A stretch of 32,989 bases of DNA from Candidatus Poribacteria bacterium (GTDB taxonomy: Bacteria > Poribacteria > WGA-4E > WGA-3G), in the NCBI GenBank assembly GCA_022822085.1, contig JAJECK010000026.1, positions 1 to 32,989 of the forward strand, in the 5' to 3' direction. The position numbers and the translations under genes are program-made. Of the stretch, positions 1 to 7,526 are shown piece after piece. Under the pieces are notes generated by a model, which had not been told where the DNA came from, did no database searches, and worked only from the letters and a program-made list of their open reading frames with translations. Position 1 is the first letter of the stretch, and each line of letters opens with the position of its first letter.

Positions 1-470
1 ATGTTCTTTCACGATTTTATTCAAAAATATAGTCTAAATTGCTGTGATTTCAAACAGAAAATGAGAAGCAAAAGTGTTTACACAACTATTTTCTTCCCTG
101 TTGAAAGTCTTGACGGGTTTAAACTGTCCAAACTATAGTAAGTATTAAAATAAAGAATTATTATAATTTGACAAGTTTATTATGTTAAAGTTTAGACAAT
201 TTTTTGAATTGTGTTGAGAAACGTTGCTTGTGGTGTTTGTTAGTGGTTTTGGGGATCACATCAGTGTTGAAGAATGAATCAACATCCGATATAAACGGAA
301 ACGATTGAATATCAACTTGAAAATATTAATTGTATGAGAGGTTTACCGTTATATTCTACCCAAACATATAATTGATTCTTAAGACCAATCTTATCACGTA
401 TTATATATATTTGAAATTTGTATGTCAATAAAAAAATGTAATTAATTTGTATGCTGGCGATAAGATTTAG
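1..470. other. Left-edge region with no supported gene
   Basis: This stretch is very AT-rich. The only open frame I see on the plus strand runs from the first base to a TAG at 136-138 (45 codons). It may be the tail of a gene entering from the left or may be chance, because it has no recognisable motif and its true start cannot be seen. A TTGACA hexamer lies at 168-173 without a convincing -10 at the right distance. I find no RNA gene or clear terminator here. Confidence 0.4.
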
Positions 471-947
471 TTATTCACGAACTATTTGTAGTAGAATTTC
501 TTTCGTATCAGAGAGTATTTGTGTATCAGTTTTTATATCGGAAGCACCGACCGAAACGACTTCACTAATCACAGTCACAACAAGTTGTAGCACTTCAATC
601 CGAATGTTATCATCTCCTATTGTATTTGGGGCAGTCCAGGTAATCTGTGTTTCGTTAGTTGCGGAAAGTGTTCCATAACCCGTGATGTTCAGCCAATTTA
701 TAACAATGCTTGTTCCCCGAACGCCTTCAACAGAGGCGGTTAATTCAACCTGTTCACCCGGTTTCACAGTTTTTCTTGTTACGGTAACCGAGACGCTAAG
801 TTCACCCGCTTCTTCCTCATCTGCCTCTGTTTGATCGGTGTCAGAGACAGGGTTATTCATGTTACTTCCACCGCATCCTGAATGACTCAGTACCATGACA
901 ACAAAAACAATATAACAGAATAGTCCGAAAAATCGACATGTCCGCAT
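471..947 (-). CDS. Small secreted lipoprotein, function unknown
   Basis: The 158-aa product begins with an Arg-containing N-region and a hydrophobic stretch ending in the lipobox-like HSGC, so it is probably cleaved and lipidated at that Cys. An Asp/Glu-rich linker follows, then one Ig-like beta-sandwich domain. The phrases KPGEQVELTASV and ITWTAPNTIGDDNIRIEV resemble bacterial Ig-like/PKD-type domains of surface proteins. I chose the ATG at 947 because a GGAGGA SD lies just upstream; an in-frame GTG at 959 overlaps that SD and is unlikely to be the start. A nine-codon leader ORF with a very strong SD precedes the gene. No enzymatic motif is visible, so an adhesion or scaffold role is only inference. 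Confidence 0.7.
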   Translation of the reverse strand: MRTCRFFGLFCYIVFVVMVLSHSGCGGSNMNNPVSDTDQTEADEEEAGELSVSVTVTRKTVKPGEQVELTASVEGVRGTSIVINWLNITGYGTLSATNETQITWTAPNTIGDDNIRIEVLQLVVTVISEVVSVGASDIKTDTQILSDTKEILLQIVRE

Positions 948-960
948 GACTTCCTCCACT

Positions 961-987
961 TTATTTTGTCAAGGAGATGGAACGCAA
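961..987 (-). CDS. Possible leader peptide upstream of the lipoprotein
   Basis: On the minus strand an AAGGAGGTGAT element (1001 down to 991), fully complementary to the usual 16S rRNA 3' end, sits seven bases before TTG at 987. The frame reads Met-Arg-Ser-Ile-Ser-Leu-Thr-Lys and stops at TAA (963-961). The lipoprotein SD and ATG follow 13 bases later. The spacing would allow translational coupling or attenuation. It may instead be a chance purine-rich stretch. Confidence 0.3.
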   Translation of the reverse strand: MRSISLTK

Positions 988-1044
988 ATTATCACCTCCT
1001 TATATATTTATCTTTGCAGAAAAATATTTCCGGTTTTAATCATT

Positions 1045-1092
1045 AATGTAATATTGCTTTATAATAAAATTATCTTGATACAATATTACATT
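1045..1092. promoter_or_regulatory. 12-bp perfect inverted repeat in the lipoprotein promoter region
   Basis: AATGTAATATTG at 1045-1056 is repeated exactly inverted at 1081-1092, separated by 24 bases of A/T. On the minus strand a possible promoter for the lipoprotein gene (TTGATC then GATAAT with an 18-base spacer) overlaps the upstream arm. This arrangement suits a dimeric regulator or two operator half-sites. It is not a terminator because the stem is almost pure A/T. Confidence 0.4.
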
Positions 1093-1142
1093 GATCAATA
1101 CGGATAAAGCGGAAGACGGTTACAAAATTGACGAGATTTGAA

Positions 1143-1176
1143 AATACGGTAGAAATAGTGCTATCCCTACCGTATT
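1143..1176 (-). terminator. Hairpin just after the cytochrome gene
   Basis: AATACGGTAG at 1143-1152 and CTACCGTATT at 1167-1176 form a 10-bp perfect stem, with a further ATAG/CTAT palindrome in the loop. It begins 5 bases past the cytochrome stop codon. Read on the minus strand it is followed by only a short T-run (TTTT overlapping the stem end). It is therefore a plausible but weak intrinsic terminator or an mRNA-stabilising hairpin. Confidence 0.45.
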
Positions 1177-1181
1177 AAAAG

Positions 1182-1964
1182 TTATCTTGCAGTAGCTTCC
1201 ATTTGTTCGCGTAGAAATGCGAGAATGTCGGCTATATCTTGGTCGCTGAGGATATCAGAGGCATAGAAGGGCATAAGTGATCCACCCCCTCGTATTTTTG
1301 TAGCCCACCGGGTCATAGTTGTATCTATATTACGTGGTGGTCTGCTTCTAACGAGTTGACTACCGATACCAGCTTTTTTCGGTGTAGGGTGACAAACGAC
1401 GCAGGCGCGTCCAAAAAGCTGCCATCCATTTTTTGAATCACCTTTCATCGCAGCAATTTTTTCACCTGCTGCAGCTTTTGCATCATTATCTAACATCTCT
1501 ATTTTAAACTGAGGGCCTTCTTTGTCTCCAGTAATAGCCTCAAAATAAGCCATGAGAGCTTCTGCATGTTCTTCTGGAATTGCGGTTGGATTAACATCTG
1601 CGGGGGCAACTCTTTGTAAAAAATGTTCATAACAGAACCCACCGCCACCAGCGGCACGTGCGAAATTAGCACCTGCAATCATTCCACCTTTTGCAGAACC
1701 ACGTTTTGGAACACCGATGACACTATGTCCAGCACGGATTAATCCGTCCGGTTTTTCAGTTTCATCAAAATCAGCGTGGCAATTAGCACAAGATAGACCT
1801 GTTGCTGCTTTTTTCCCTGTCGGACTTAGGGTTCCTTTAAAAGTTGGATCGTGAAATAGTTCGCGTCCAAGTTGCGCTTTGTCTGACATCTGTTGTGCTT
1901 GTGTAAAAAACACTACCGATGCAATCAACAGCGCGGCAACTGAAAACGAAACAAACTTACGCAT
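1182..1964 (-). CDS. Periplasmic diheme cytochrome c
   Basis: The 260-aa protein has a Sec signal peptide (about residues 1-24, ending in TQAQ) and two CxxCH heme c sites, CANCH at 59-63 and CVVCH at 188-192. The second domain ends with a Met-Pro-Phe segment near residue 231 and a LSDQDIADILAFL helix, typical of class I cytochromes in which Met is the distal ligand. The first domain resembles MauG/cytochrome-c-peroxidase-type folds, but I cannot assign a catalytic reaction. An electron-transfer or peroxidase-like role in the periplasm is the safe reading. The ATG at 1964 has GGAG seven bases upstream; an in-frame TTG three bases earlier is too close to that SD. It has its own promoter and stands alone. 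Confidence 0.85.
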   Translation of the reverse strand: MRKFVSFSVAALLIASVVFFTQAQQMSDKAQLGRELFHDPTFKGTLSPTGKKAATGLSCANCHADFDETEKPDGLIRAGHSVIGVPKRGSAKGGMIAGANFARAAGGGGFCYEHFLQRVAPADVNPTAIPEEHAEALMAYFEAITGDKEGPQFKIEMLDNDAKAAAGEKIAAMKGDSKNGWQLFGRACVVCHPTPKKAGIGSQLVRSRPPRNIDTTMTRWATKIRGGGSLMPFYASDILSDQDIADILAFLREQMEATAR

Positions 1965-2006
1965 CAAAATTCTCCTTCATGTATTAATATACTGTAACCT
2001 ATTGGC

Positions 2007-2035
2007 AGTTTAGCAAATTATAATTTTGTTGTCAA
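2007..2035 (-). promoter_or_regulatory. Promoter of the cytochrome c gene
   Basis: On the minus strand TTGACA (2035-2030) is followed after 17 bases by TAAACT (2012-2007). Transcription should start near 2000, giving a leader of about 36 bases that contains the GGAG ribosome site. Confidence 0.6.
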
Positions 2036-2070
2036 GAGAAATGTTAATATATTTTAACCTAAGTTGCTAC

Positions 2071-2086
2071 GAACAATATATTGTTC
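2071..2086. promoter_or_regulatory. 16-bp perfect palindrome, possible operator
   Basis: GAACAATATATTGTTC is a perfect palindrome about 35 bases upstream of the -35 box of the cytochrome gene. The GAAC/GTTC ends recall Gram-positive LexA boxes, but those have four central bases rather than eight, so I do not call it LexA. An activator or repressor site for the cytochrome gene is possible. Confidence 0.35.
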
Positions 2087-2138
2087 AATTAACCACATTT
2101 TTAAGAAAAATAAGGATTTACTGATTATGGTGATCTTA

Positions 2139-2170
2139 CGGTATAAATCGGGGTTAGCCTCCCTACAAGA
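2139..2170 (-). repeat. Copy 1 of a dispersed intergenic repeat (TTGTAGGRMGG)
   Basis: The minus strand reads TTGTAGGGAGG followed by CTAACCCCGATT. The same 11-base core with two variable positions occurs at 11302 (plus strand) and near 28978 (minus strand), always between genes. It lies just downstream of hpt. Confidence 0.4.
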
Positions 2171-2229
2171 TCATTTTCCAAATAGGCAGTAACTTGAATT
2201 ATTTACTATTTATATTTCTAAATCTGTAA

Positions 2230-2799
2230 TTATACGTTTGTTGAAGGTTGTGATGTGTTTTCAGAAGTAGCTTCTAAAACAGCAATGTATGGTAGATTTC
2301 TATACATCTGACTATAGTCAAGACCGTAACCTATTACAAATACGTTTGGAATCTCAAAACCGATATAATCAACAGAAACAGAAAATTGACGGCGAGAGGG
2401 TTTATCAAGTAGTGTGCAGATCTTGATTGTTCTCGGGTTTAAGGATTGAAGATGATCGACAAGAAACTTCAATGTTTGCCCTGTGTCAATTATGTCCTCT
2501 ATTATAAGGACATGTTTATGTTTAATATAGTTGTCACCTGCACGAATAAACTCAATATTTTTGGATGGTTCAGTACTATCGTTGTAGCTTGAGGTTTGCA
2601 AGAATTCAAACGTTAGTGGTAGAGATATTTCTCGCACGAGATCAGCAAAAAAGAGTGTCGCACCTCTGAGTACACAGACCAAGACGAGCTCTTGATTTTT
2701 ATAGTCTTGGGATATTTGCTTCCCAAGTTCCTGAATCCGATCTCGAATTTGTGTTTCAGAGATAAGGACATTGTTAAGAGCTGATTTCTCTATTTCCAT
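2230..2799 (-). CDS. hpt: Hypoxanthine phosphoribosyltransferase
   Basis: This cytosolic purine-salvage enzyme joins hypoxanthine or guanine to PRPP. The 189-aa length is normal for the family. The PRPP-binding loop VLIIEDIIDTGQT spans residues 97-109 with the adjacent acidic pair. The LRG of loop I is at 44-46, SSY of the flexible loop at 70-72, and the base-binding segment GYGLDYSQMYRNLPYI is near 157-172. It overlaps the end of tilS by 26 bases and has no strong SD of its own, so translation is probably coupled to tilS. The tilS-hpt pairing is common in bacteria. It is the last gene of the operon that starts with the CAU tRNA. Confidence 0.95.
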   Translation of the reverse strand: MEIEKSALNNVLISETQIRDRIQELGKQISQDYKNQELVLVCVLRGATLFFADLVREISLPLTFEFLQTSSYNDSTEPSKNIEFIRAGDNYIKHKHVLIIEDIIDTGQTLKFLVDHLQSLNPRTIKICTLLDKPSRRQFSVSVDYIGFEIPNVFVIGYGLDYSQMYRNLPYIAVLEATSENTSQPSTNV

Positions 2800-4189
2800 A
2801 ATATAAATGAAGAACTCGTTGTGTATGATGGTCTACTTTGTATCTTTCACTGGTTGTGAAACCGATTACCCACATAATATCATTTCCACTTATGAGTATC
2901 GGTATTCGGTCTCGATCCCTACGTGGCACTTTTGAATCCATCAAATAATCTTTTATCTTTTTAGTGCCTTCCATTCCATGAGGTTGAAATCTGTCCCCTG
3001 CTATACGATTACGAACTTGCAAAGGTAATTGGATGGCATTATAATCAAACATCGCCTCATTAATTCCATCAGGTACGGAAGTCACACATCCTCGCGGGAT
3101 GTCGTATACTGCTGCTTCAATTTCTGCATCTAATTCGCAGATATACGTTTTGCCTGGTATGTTCAGCAGATAAGAAAAATGTCCCACATCAACAGGTGTC
3201 TTCTCAATAATGAGTTGCTGATATGCCCGTCTAAATCGTAGACCGTTTGGTAATGTGATCTCTGCATTCGGTTTGTCCCTTTTGATAATGTTGAGAATAG
3301 CACGGCAGTGCTCATAAGTGAAATCATTGACATGGCCGACTAATTCAGAGATGCTGTGCCTTATAATCCTTCTTTGCAGGACAATGTGATTTTGTAAAAA
3401 TTGTGTTCTATCTAATGTAATGCATTTTGACTCAGAAAACGGAAGCTTACAAGTATTATAAACTTCCCGTGTTATTTCATCCAGATATGCCGATTCAGTT
3501 CCTAATATATCTGCTGTTCGGTTTAATCCTGTTTTTATATTTGGGTTATATTTTTGTTCAAGTAGGGGTATCAACTCATGACGGATTCTGTTTCGGAGAA
3601 AACGCATATCTGTGTTTGTTGAATCCTGTCTTGGTCCAACGTCTATTGATGCGATATAGGTTTCAATGTCTGTGCGAGTGAATCGTAAGAGTGGTCGAAT
3701 AAACTTTCCATCTCTAATGGGTTCAATACCTGTTAAACCTTTAGAACCACCCCCACGAATTAGGTTCATTAAAAGCGTTTCGGCAACATCATCTTGATGG
3801 TGCCCTAATGCCACTTTGGTCGCTCCTATCTGTGCAGATACAGATTCATAAAATTCGTAACGTGCTTTGCGCCCCGCTGCTTCAAGAGATAGTTTCCACT
3901 GTTTATTCAAGCCATATAAATCTACAGTGTGACTTGTGAAAGGCAAATCTAACTTTTTGGAGTGTTCGTGGACAAATTCAGCATCGGAGACAGAATCTTG
4001 GCGAAGACCATGATTTAGGTGAACGACGTGGAAATGGCATTTTAGATGTGTCTGTAGGGTGTGTAACCCGTATAGCAGCGCAAGGGAATCAGCACCGCCT
4101 GAGACTGCAACAAGTACGGTCTCTCCATCCTCAATCATCGTGTGCTGTGAAATGAATTTATGCATTTCTTGCACAAAACAAGTATCCAT
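2774..4189 (-). CDS. tilS: tRNA(Ile)-lysidine synthetase
   Basis: TilS converts C34 of the CAU-anticodon tRNA(Ile2) to lysidine using ATP and lysine, so that the tRNA reads AUA as Ile. With the start used here the protein is 471 aa. The N-type ATP pyrophosphatase loop SGGADS is at about residues 30-35, and the family signature LGHHQDDVAETLLMNLIRGG follows. The C-terminal substrate-binding domain is complete, with RFQPHGMEGTKKIKDYL and VPRRDRDRIPIL. I chose the ATG at 4189, which has AAGG eight bases upstream; an in-frame TTG at 4204 lacks an SD. The gene begins only 22 bases after a CAU tRNA on the same strand, in a shared transcript, and runs into hpt. Confidence 0.95.
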   Translation of the reverse strand: MDTCFVQEMHKFISQHTMIEDGETVLVAVSGGADSLALLYGLHTLQTHLKCHFHVVHLNHGLRQDSVSDAEFVHEHSKKLDLPFTSHTVDLYGLNKQWKLSLEAAGRKARYEFYESVSAQIGATKVALGHHQDDVAETLLMNLIRGGGSKGLTGIEPIRDGKFIRPLLRFTRTDIETYIASIDVGPRQDSTNTDMRFLRNRIRHELIPLLEQKYNPNIKTGLNRTADILGTESAYLDEITREVYNTCKLPFSESKCITLDRTQFLQNHIVLQRRIIRHSISELVGHVNDFTYEHCRAILNIIKRDKPNAEITLPNGLRFRRAYQQLIIEKTPVDVGHFSYLLNIPGKTYICELDAEIEAAVYDIPRGCVTSVPDGINEAMFDYNAIQLPLQVRNRIAGDRFQPHGMEGTKKIKDYLMDSKVPRRDRDRIPILISGNDIMWVIGFTTSERYKVDHHTQRVLHLYYGNREISS

Positions 4190-4211
4190 GAGGTGGACCT
4201 TCAAGGAACAA

Positions 4212-4283
4212 TGCCGGTGCGGAGAGTCGAACTCCGGACAGCACGATTATGAGTCGTGCGCTCTACCACTGAGCTACACCGGC
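4212..4283 (-). tRNA. tRNA with CAU anticodon (elongator Met, or Ile2)
   Basis: The 72-base cloverleaf has a 7-bp acceptor stem (GCCGGTG/CACCGGC), D stem GCTC/GAGC, anticodon stem CACGA/TCGTG with loop CTCATAA, and T stem CGGAG/CTCCG with loop TTCGACT. The discriminator base is A and CCA is not encoded. The G1-C72 pair excludes an initiator tRNA. Elongator Met is my first choice from the overall acceptor and D-arm pattern. The C-G and G-C pairs next to the anticodon loop resemble known Ile2 tRNAs, the substrate of TilS, so identity is unresolved. It is transcribed directly into tilS from a consensus promoter. Confidence 0.93.
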
Positions 4284-4302
4284 ACGTTATAAACTTTAAT
4301 TA

Positions 4303-4331
4303 AGTATAACACATGATTTCAAGAGTGTCAA
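4303..4331 (-). promoter_or_regulatory. Consensus promoter of the tRNA-tilS-hpt operon
   Basis: On the minus strand TTGACA (4331-4326) and TATACT (4308-4303) are separated by exactly 17 bases. The predicted start near 4296 is about 13 bases before the mature tRNA 5' end. No terminator is visible between the tRNA and tilS. Confidence 0.75.
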
Positions 4332-4339
4332 ACATATTT

Positions 4340-4537
4340 TCAGAGCCATTCTATTGTCACGCGTCTGTATTGTTGGATGGGTTCCAACTCCGATTTAGAT
4401 GCCCAGAGTGAAATATCGCGGTTAGAAACCCCTTCAACAATAAGAAGTCCGTAGAAATCGGGGTTTGGAATACTTCTGAGAAATGCGAATCGTGATAATT
4501 GAATGCCTGTGCACTCTCCAGATATAGTTATTGCCAA
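4340..4537 (-). CDS. Doubtful small protein, 65 aa
   Basis: The frame ends with well-formed protein-like sequence (DFYGLLIVEGVSNRDISLW, then a Glu/Pro segment and ITIEWL-like end) without low complexity. It fills the gap between the tRNA promoter and argG. Its only start candidate is a TTG at 4537 with no SD, overlapping the divergent argG -35 box. I recognise no family. It may be a real small gene, a remnant, or chance. Confidence 0.3.
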   Translation of the reverse strand: MAITISGECTGIQLSRFAFLRSIPNPDFYGLLIVEGVSNRDISLWASKSELEPIQQYRRVTIEWL

Positions 4538-4560
4538 ACTATCTATAATCGTGATATAAT
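4531..4560 (+). promoter_or_regulatory. argG promoter placed for a leaderless mRNA
   Basis: TTGCCA at 4531-4536 and TATAAT at 4555-4560 have an 18-base spacer. The -10 box ends only seven bases before the argG ATG, so transcription should start at or next to the start codon. A second TATAAT at 4544-4549 would give a leader of about 12 bases. Confidence 0.6.
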
Positions 4561-4567
4561 TCTACTT

Positions 4568-5809
4568 ATGAACATACACGATTTACAAGGCAAAACCGTC
4601 GGAGCAGCTGTCTCTGGTGGACTTGATAGTTGCACAATAACAAAGTGGTTAGTGGATAACGGTGTTAACGTAGTCTGCTTTACCGCAGACCTTGGGCAGC
4701 CCGATGAGCGCAACGTTGACGAAATTCGGGAGCGGATGTTGGCATGTGGTGCCAAAGAAGCAGTCATCGTTGACGCAAAGGATGCACTTGCTGAAGAAGG
4801 AATACGACTAATCCAATGTCAGGCGATGTATGAAGGCGGATATTGGAATACGACTGGCATTGCACGGCATGTTACTGTCAAAGCATTGTTGCCAGAAATG
4901 GAAAGTCGTGGCATCTCTATTTTAACGCATGGTGCCACTGGACGGGGTAATGACCAAGTCCGTTTCCAACTTGCTACCAATATGCTTAACCCTAGCTTCT
5001 CTGTTTACGCACCGTGGCGCGATGCGGAATTCCTTAGCAAGTTCGGTGGTCGGAAAGAGATGATAGATTTCTGCCAAGAACGGAAACTACCTATTACTGC
5101 TACACATGAAAAACCCTACTCTACGGACGCAAATTTGTTGGGGTTAACACATGAGGCTGGTAGGTTAGAATCATTGAAAACGCCAGCTGGTTTCATCACA
5201 CCAGGAATGGGTGTGCACCCTAAAGATGCCCCTGACGAAATAGAACACTTCACCGTTACTTATGCTCGTGGAACACCTATTGAAGTCAATGGTAGTCTCG
5301 GCACGCCGCTAATGAGTTTGTTAGAAGCAAATCGCATTGGCGGACGTAATGGAGTCGGTATCGGTATTCATACTGTTGAAAACCGTTTCGTTGGAATTAA
5401 AAGCCGTGGAGTCTATGAATCCCCAGGAATGGAACTACTTGGCACCTGCTACGAATATCTTTTACAATTAATTTTAGATAGACGTGCCAGAAAACTATAT
5501 GATGGTATTTCCTCGTATATTGCGGAACAAATATATCAAGGTTACTGGTTCGATTCCGCTACACATTCTATGTTAGCATCGATTGAACAGTTTACAAATT
5601 TAGCAAGCGGAACGATTACGGTTGCACTCTATAAAGGGAATGTTGCCTTTCATGCTGCTGGTGGTGTTCCACATTCGCTTTACTCTGAAGAAACTGCATC
5701 AATGGAAGATATCGGTGATTTCGATCATGCGGATTCGGAAGGATTTTTGGCAGTGCTGGGTGTCGGTGCCCGAGCTGCTGCTGTTGCTGGACAGACAGAG
5801 GAGTTATAA
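4568..5809 (+). CDS. argG: Argininosuccinate synthase
   Basis: The enzyme condenses citrulline and aspartate with ATP, the penultimate step of arginine synthesis, in the cytosol. The 413-aa protein opens with the ATP pyrophosphatase loop AAVSGGLDS (residues 13-21). LGQPDE, the GATGRGNDQVRF segment, EKPYSTDANLLGLTHEA and LEANRIGGRNGVG follow, all diagnostic. The LGQPDE, YWNTTGIAR and EANRIGGR features resemble the longer E. coli-type ArgG branch more than the AYSGGLDT branch. The start at 4568 is fixed by homology; a TATAAT lies seven bases upstream and no SD is present, which suggests a leaderless transcript. No other arginine gene is adjacent, and argG converges on the DprA-like gene. Confidence 0.95.
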   Translation: MNIHDLQGKTVGAAVSGGLDSCTITKWLVDNGVNVVCFTADLGQPDERNVDEIRERMLACGAKEAVIVDAKDALAEEGIRLIQCQAMYEGGYWNTTGIARHVTVKALLPEMESRGISILTHGATGRGNDQVRFQLATNMLNPSFSVYAPWRDAEFLSKFGGRKEMIDFCQERKLPITATHEKPYSTDANLLGLTHEAGRLESLKTPAGFITPGMGVHPKDAPDEIEHFTVTYARGTPIEVNGSLGTPLMSLLEANRIGGRNGVGIGIHTVENRFVGIKSRGVYESPGMELLGTCYEYLLQLILDRRARKLYDGISSYIAEQIYQGYWFDSATHSMLASIEQFTNLASGTITVALYKGNVAFHAAGGVPHSLYSEETASMEDIGDFDHADSEGFLAVLGVGARAAAVAGQTEEL

Positions 5810-5834
5810 AAACTCGCCTGATTGACAACTCAGT

Positions 5835-6818
5835 TCACAAGCTAGCTATATATTTTTCTAATGTTAGATTCTGATTGTCAATCTGCTTTGAACCAGGGAC
5901 AGACTTCTTTGTATTTCTTGATATACATTCAACAATTTGTTCTATACCATTTTTACCGTCAAGGGGTGTTCCACCCAAATTTATCAAGGATGTATTACCA
6001 GCAAGTTGGCTATCAAGGTAATTGGAATCAAGAACAAATAGCGGTATATTCATATTAAGGGCGGTTTTGGCAGTGTTGAATGTTCCACTCATTTTACCTT
6101 GAGCATCTCGTTCAGGTCCTGATTCAATTACAACAACCGCTTTTGAGAGTGCACACACAAGTTTATTCCGAATCATCGCGTTGTATGCAACCCATTTGAC
6201 AGATGGGTCGAATTGCGACACAACCAGGACATCTTGCTTCCAATTGTATTCCTTGAATGCTTTTTTCTGATGCAATTCCTTAATCCCATAAGGTAGGACT
6301 ATTGTCGTTGTTCCCTCTGCTTCTAACGCACCTAAGTGCGCTGCAGAGTCTACGCCTTTTGCATATCCTGAAACAACATTGAATTCTGATCCCGCGAGAT
6401 CTCCAGCTAGTTTTTTCGCAATGTGTGTTCCTTTGTTTGATACATCCCTTGATCCTACAATAGCAATACTGTTGTCTGACTTAAGGAGTTTTTTTTGTCC
6501 TTTGACGAACAATATAGGTGAAGTTTCAAGTAGATGTATTGGGTAATCGGTATGACCTGGATAGATAATTTCGACTTTTAACTTTTTGAGTTGTTCATAC
6601 TCTTCCGCTATGTTCACTGTATCATCTTCATGAATCTTACCATTTAATAATCTTGCCAACTCAGGTAATTCTTTTGTGAGTTTACTCTGACTGCTCGGTA
6701 ACTTTTCAGGTTCAAGTTTTTGCGTTTCTAAAATTTTGGCAATGGATATGAGAAGTTTCGGTCCTATTCCAGGTGTTTTAAAGAGACGAAACCAGAAGTA
6801 ATCATTTGGTAACTGCAT
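5835..6818 (-). CDS. Divergent DprA/Smf-family (SLOG fold) protein
   Basis: DprA family proteins have a Rossmann-like SLOG domain; canonical DprA loads RecA on incoming single-stranded DNA. In this 327-aa protein residues 121-124 are VGSR, 150-161 SGYAKGVDSAAH, 217-219 RNK and 244-250 SGTFNTA, matching the four conserved DprA blocks. The spacing and text differ: there is no GG.LLSE segment, SQFDPSVKW replaces it, and the SGS loop is SGT. The N-terminal 60 residues include a GIGP helix-hairpin-helix-like segment. AAGGA precedes the ATG by seven bases. It follows a phosphoribosyltransferase gene after 32 bases in the same operon. This is more likely a specialised DprA-like paralogue (nucleotide signalling or defence) than the housekeeping DprA, but that is inference. 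Confidence 0.8.
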   Translation of the reverse strand: MQLPNDYFWFRLFKTPGIGPKLLISIAKILETQKLEPEKLPSSQSKLTKELPELARLLNGKIHEDDTVNIAEEYEQLKKLKVEIIYPGHTDYPIHLLETSPILFVKGQKKLLKSDNSIAIVGSRDVSNKGTHIAKKLAGDLAGSEFNVVSGYAKGVDSAAHLGALEAEGTTTIVLPYGIKELHQKKAFKEYNWKQDVLVVSQFDPSVKWVAYNAMIRNKLVCALSKAVVVIESGPERDAQGKMSGTFNTAKTALNMNIPLFVLDSNYLDSQLAGNTSLINLGGTPLDGKNGIEQIVECISRNTKKSVPGSKQIDNQNLTLEKYIASL

Positions 6819-6850
6819 TCTTGTATCCTTACAATCAGTGTAAATATATA

Positions 6851-7471
6851 TTAGAACAATATGTCCTCTTCGTATTTCCGTGACCGTGTTCGAGTTAGTG
6901 TTAGAACAAAGACAGATTTGACACCACCTTGGTCATATAGGACTTTGGTAACTTCAGTCAAAGTTGAACCCGAGTCATAAAGATCGTCAAACAACATTAC
7001 ACGACAATCTCTGTATTCTTGAGTTTGGTGGACAACGAAAGCACCTTGAATATTCTTTCGTTTCCTTTGTACATCAGTAAGACTTTTATGCTGTATCGTC
7101 TGTCTTGTTTTTGTTAAATAATCTGTTCTAACAGGTAGATTCAGGAGCTTTCCAATTTCATGTGCAATTTCGGTAACAGGTTGAAAAACCCTATTCGGAT
7201 CCGATGGTGGAATCGGAATAATCACCTTAAGATACGGAAGTATAAGATGTCCATCAACCGAAAATTGTTCTCGTACGTATTTTGCGGCCTCCCTTGCGAT
7301 TGGTTCAATTTTGCTTCTGTCATTTTGATATTTTACCTGATAAACCAATTCACCCATTTCCGTTCTATCCGTGTCATATCCTCCGACCAGTGGACGACTT
7401 GAGATAGAATGGATATCCAATGCCCTTCCAGCACGCCAATTTCCATTTATATGTTGTGAATTAATATTCAT
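6851..7471 (-). CDS. ComF-like phosphoribosyltransferase
   Basis: The 206-aa protein has the type I PRTase PRPP loop as FDDLYDSGST at residues 161-170. An upstream VIIPIPPSDPNRVFQPV segment (83-99) corresponds to the ComF VPVP...R.RGFNQ region, and LVYQVKYQ at 42-49 to the ComF ALKY element. The N-terminal zinc finger of ComF is absent. It is the first gene of a two-gene operon with a DprA-like gene, driven by its own promoter. ComF and DprA are both competence proteins, but the divergence of both partners suggests a dedicated pair. The substrate is unknown. The SD is weak. Confidence 0.8.
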   Translation of the reverse strand: MNINSQHINGNWRAGRALDIHSISSRPLVGGYDTDRTEMGELVYQVKYQNDRSKIEPIAREAAKYVREQFSVDGHLILPYLKVIIPIPPSDPNRVFQPVTEIAHEIGKLLNLPVRTDYLTKTRQTIQHKSLTDVQRKRKNIQGAFVVHQTQEYRDCRVMLFDDLYDSGSTLTEVTKVLYDQGGVKSVFVLTLTRTRSRKYEEDILF

Positions 7472-7526
7472 AACGTCTTATTTTTCAAAAAGTTTCCTAA
7501 AGATACTGTCAATATATCAAGTCAGT

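Noticed and set aside
1-138. 45-codon frame starting at the first base
   Set aside because: Its start cannot be judged at the window edge and nothing in it is recognisable; not called as a gene.
991-1001. Fragment of a 16S rRNA 3' end (ATCACCTCCTT)
   Set aside because: Only 11 bases match and no rRNA flanks it; it is better read as a Shine-Dalgarno site on the other strand.
2071-2086. LexA/SOS box
   Set aside because: GAAC and GTTC are separated by eight bases, not four, and the downstream gene is a cytochrome.
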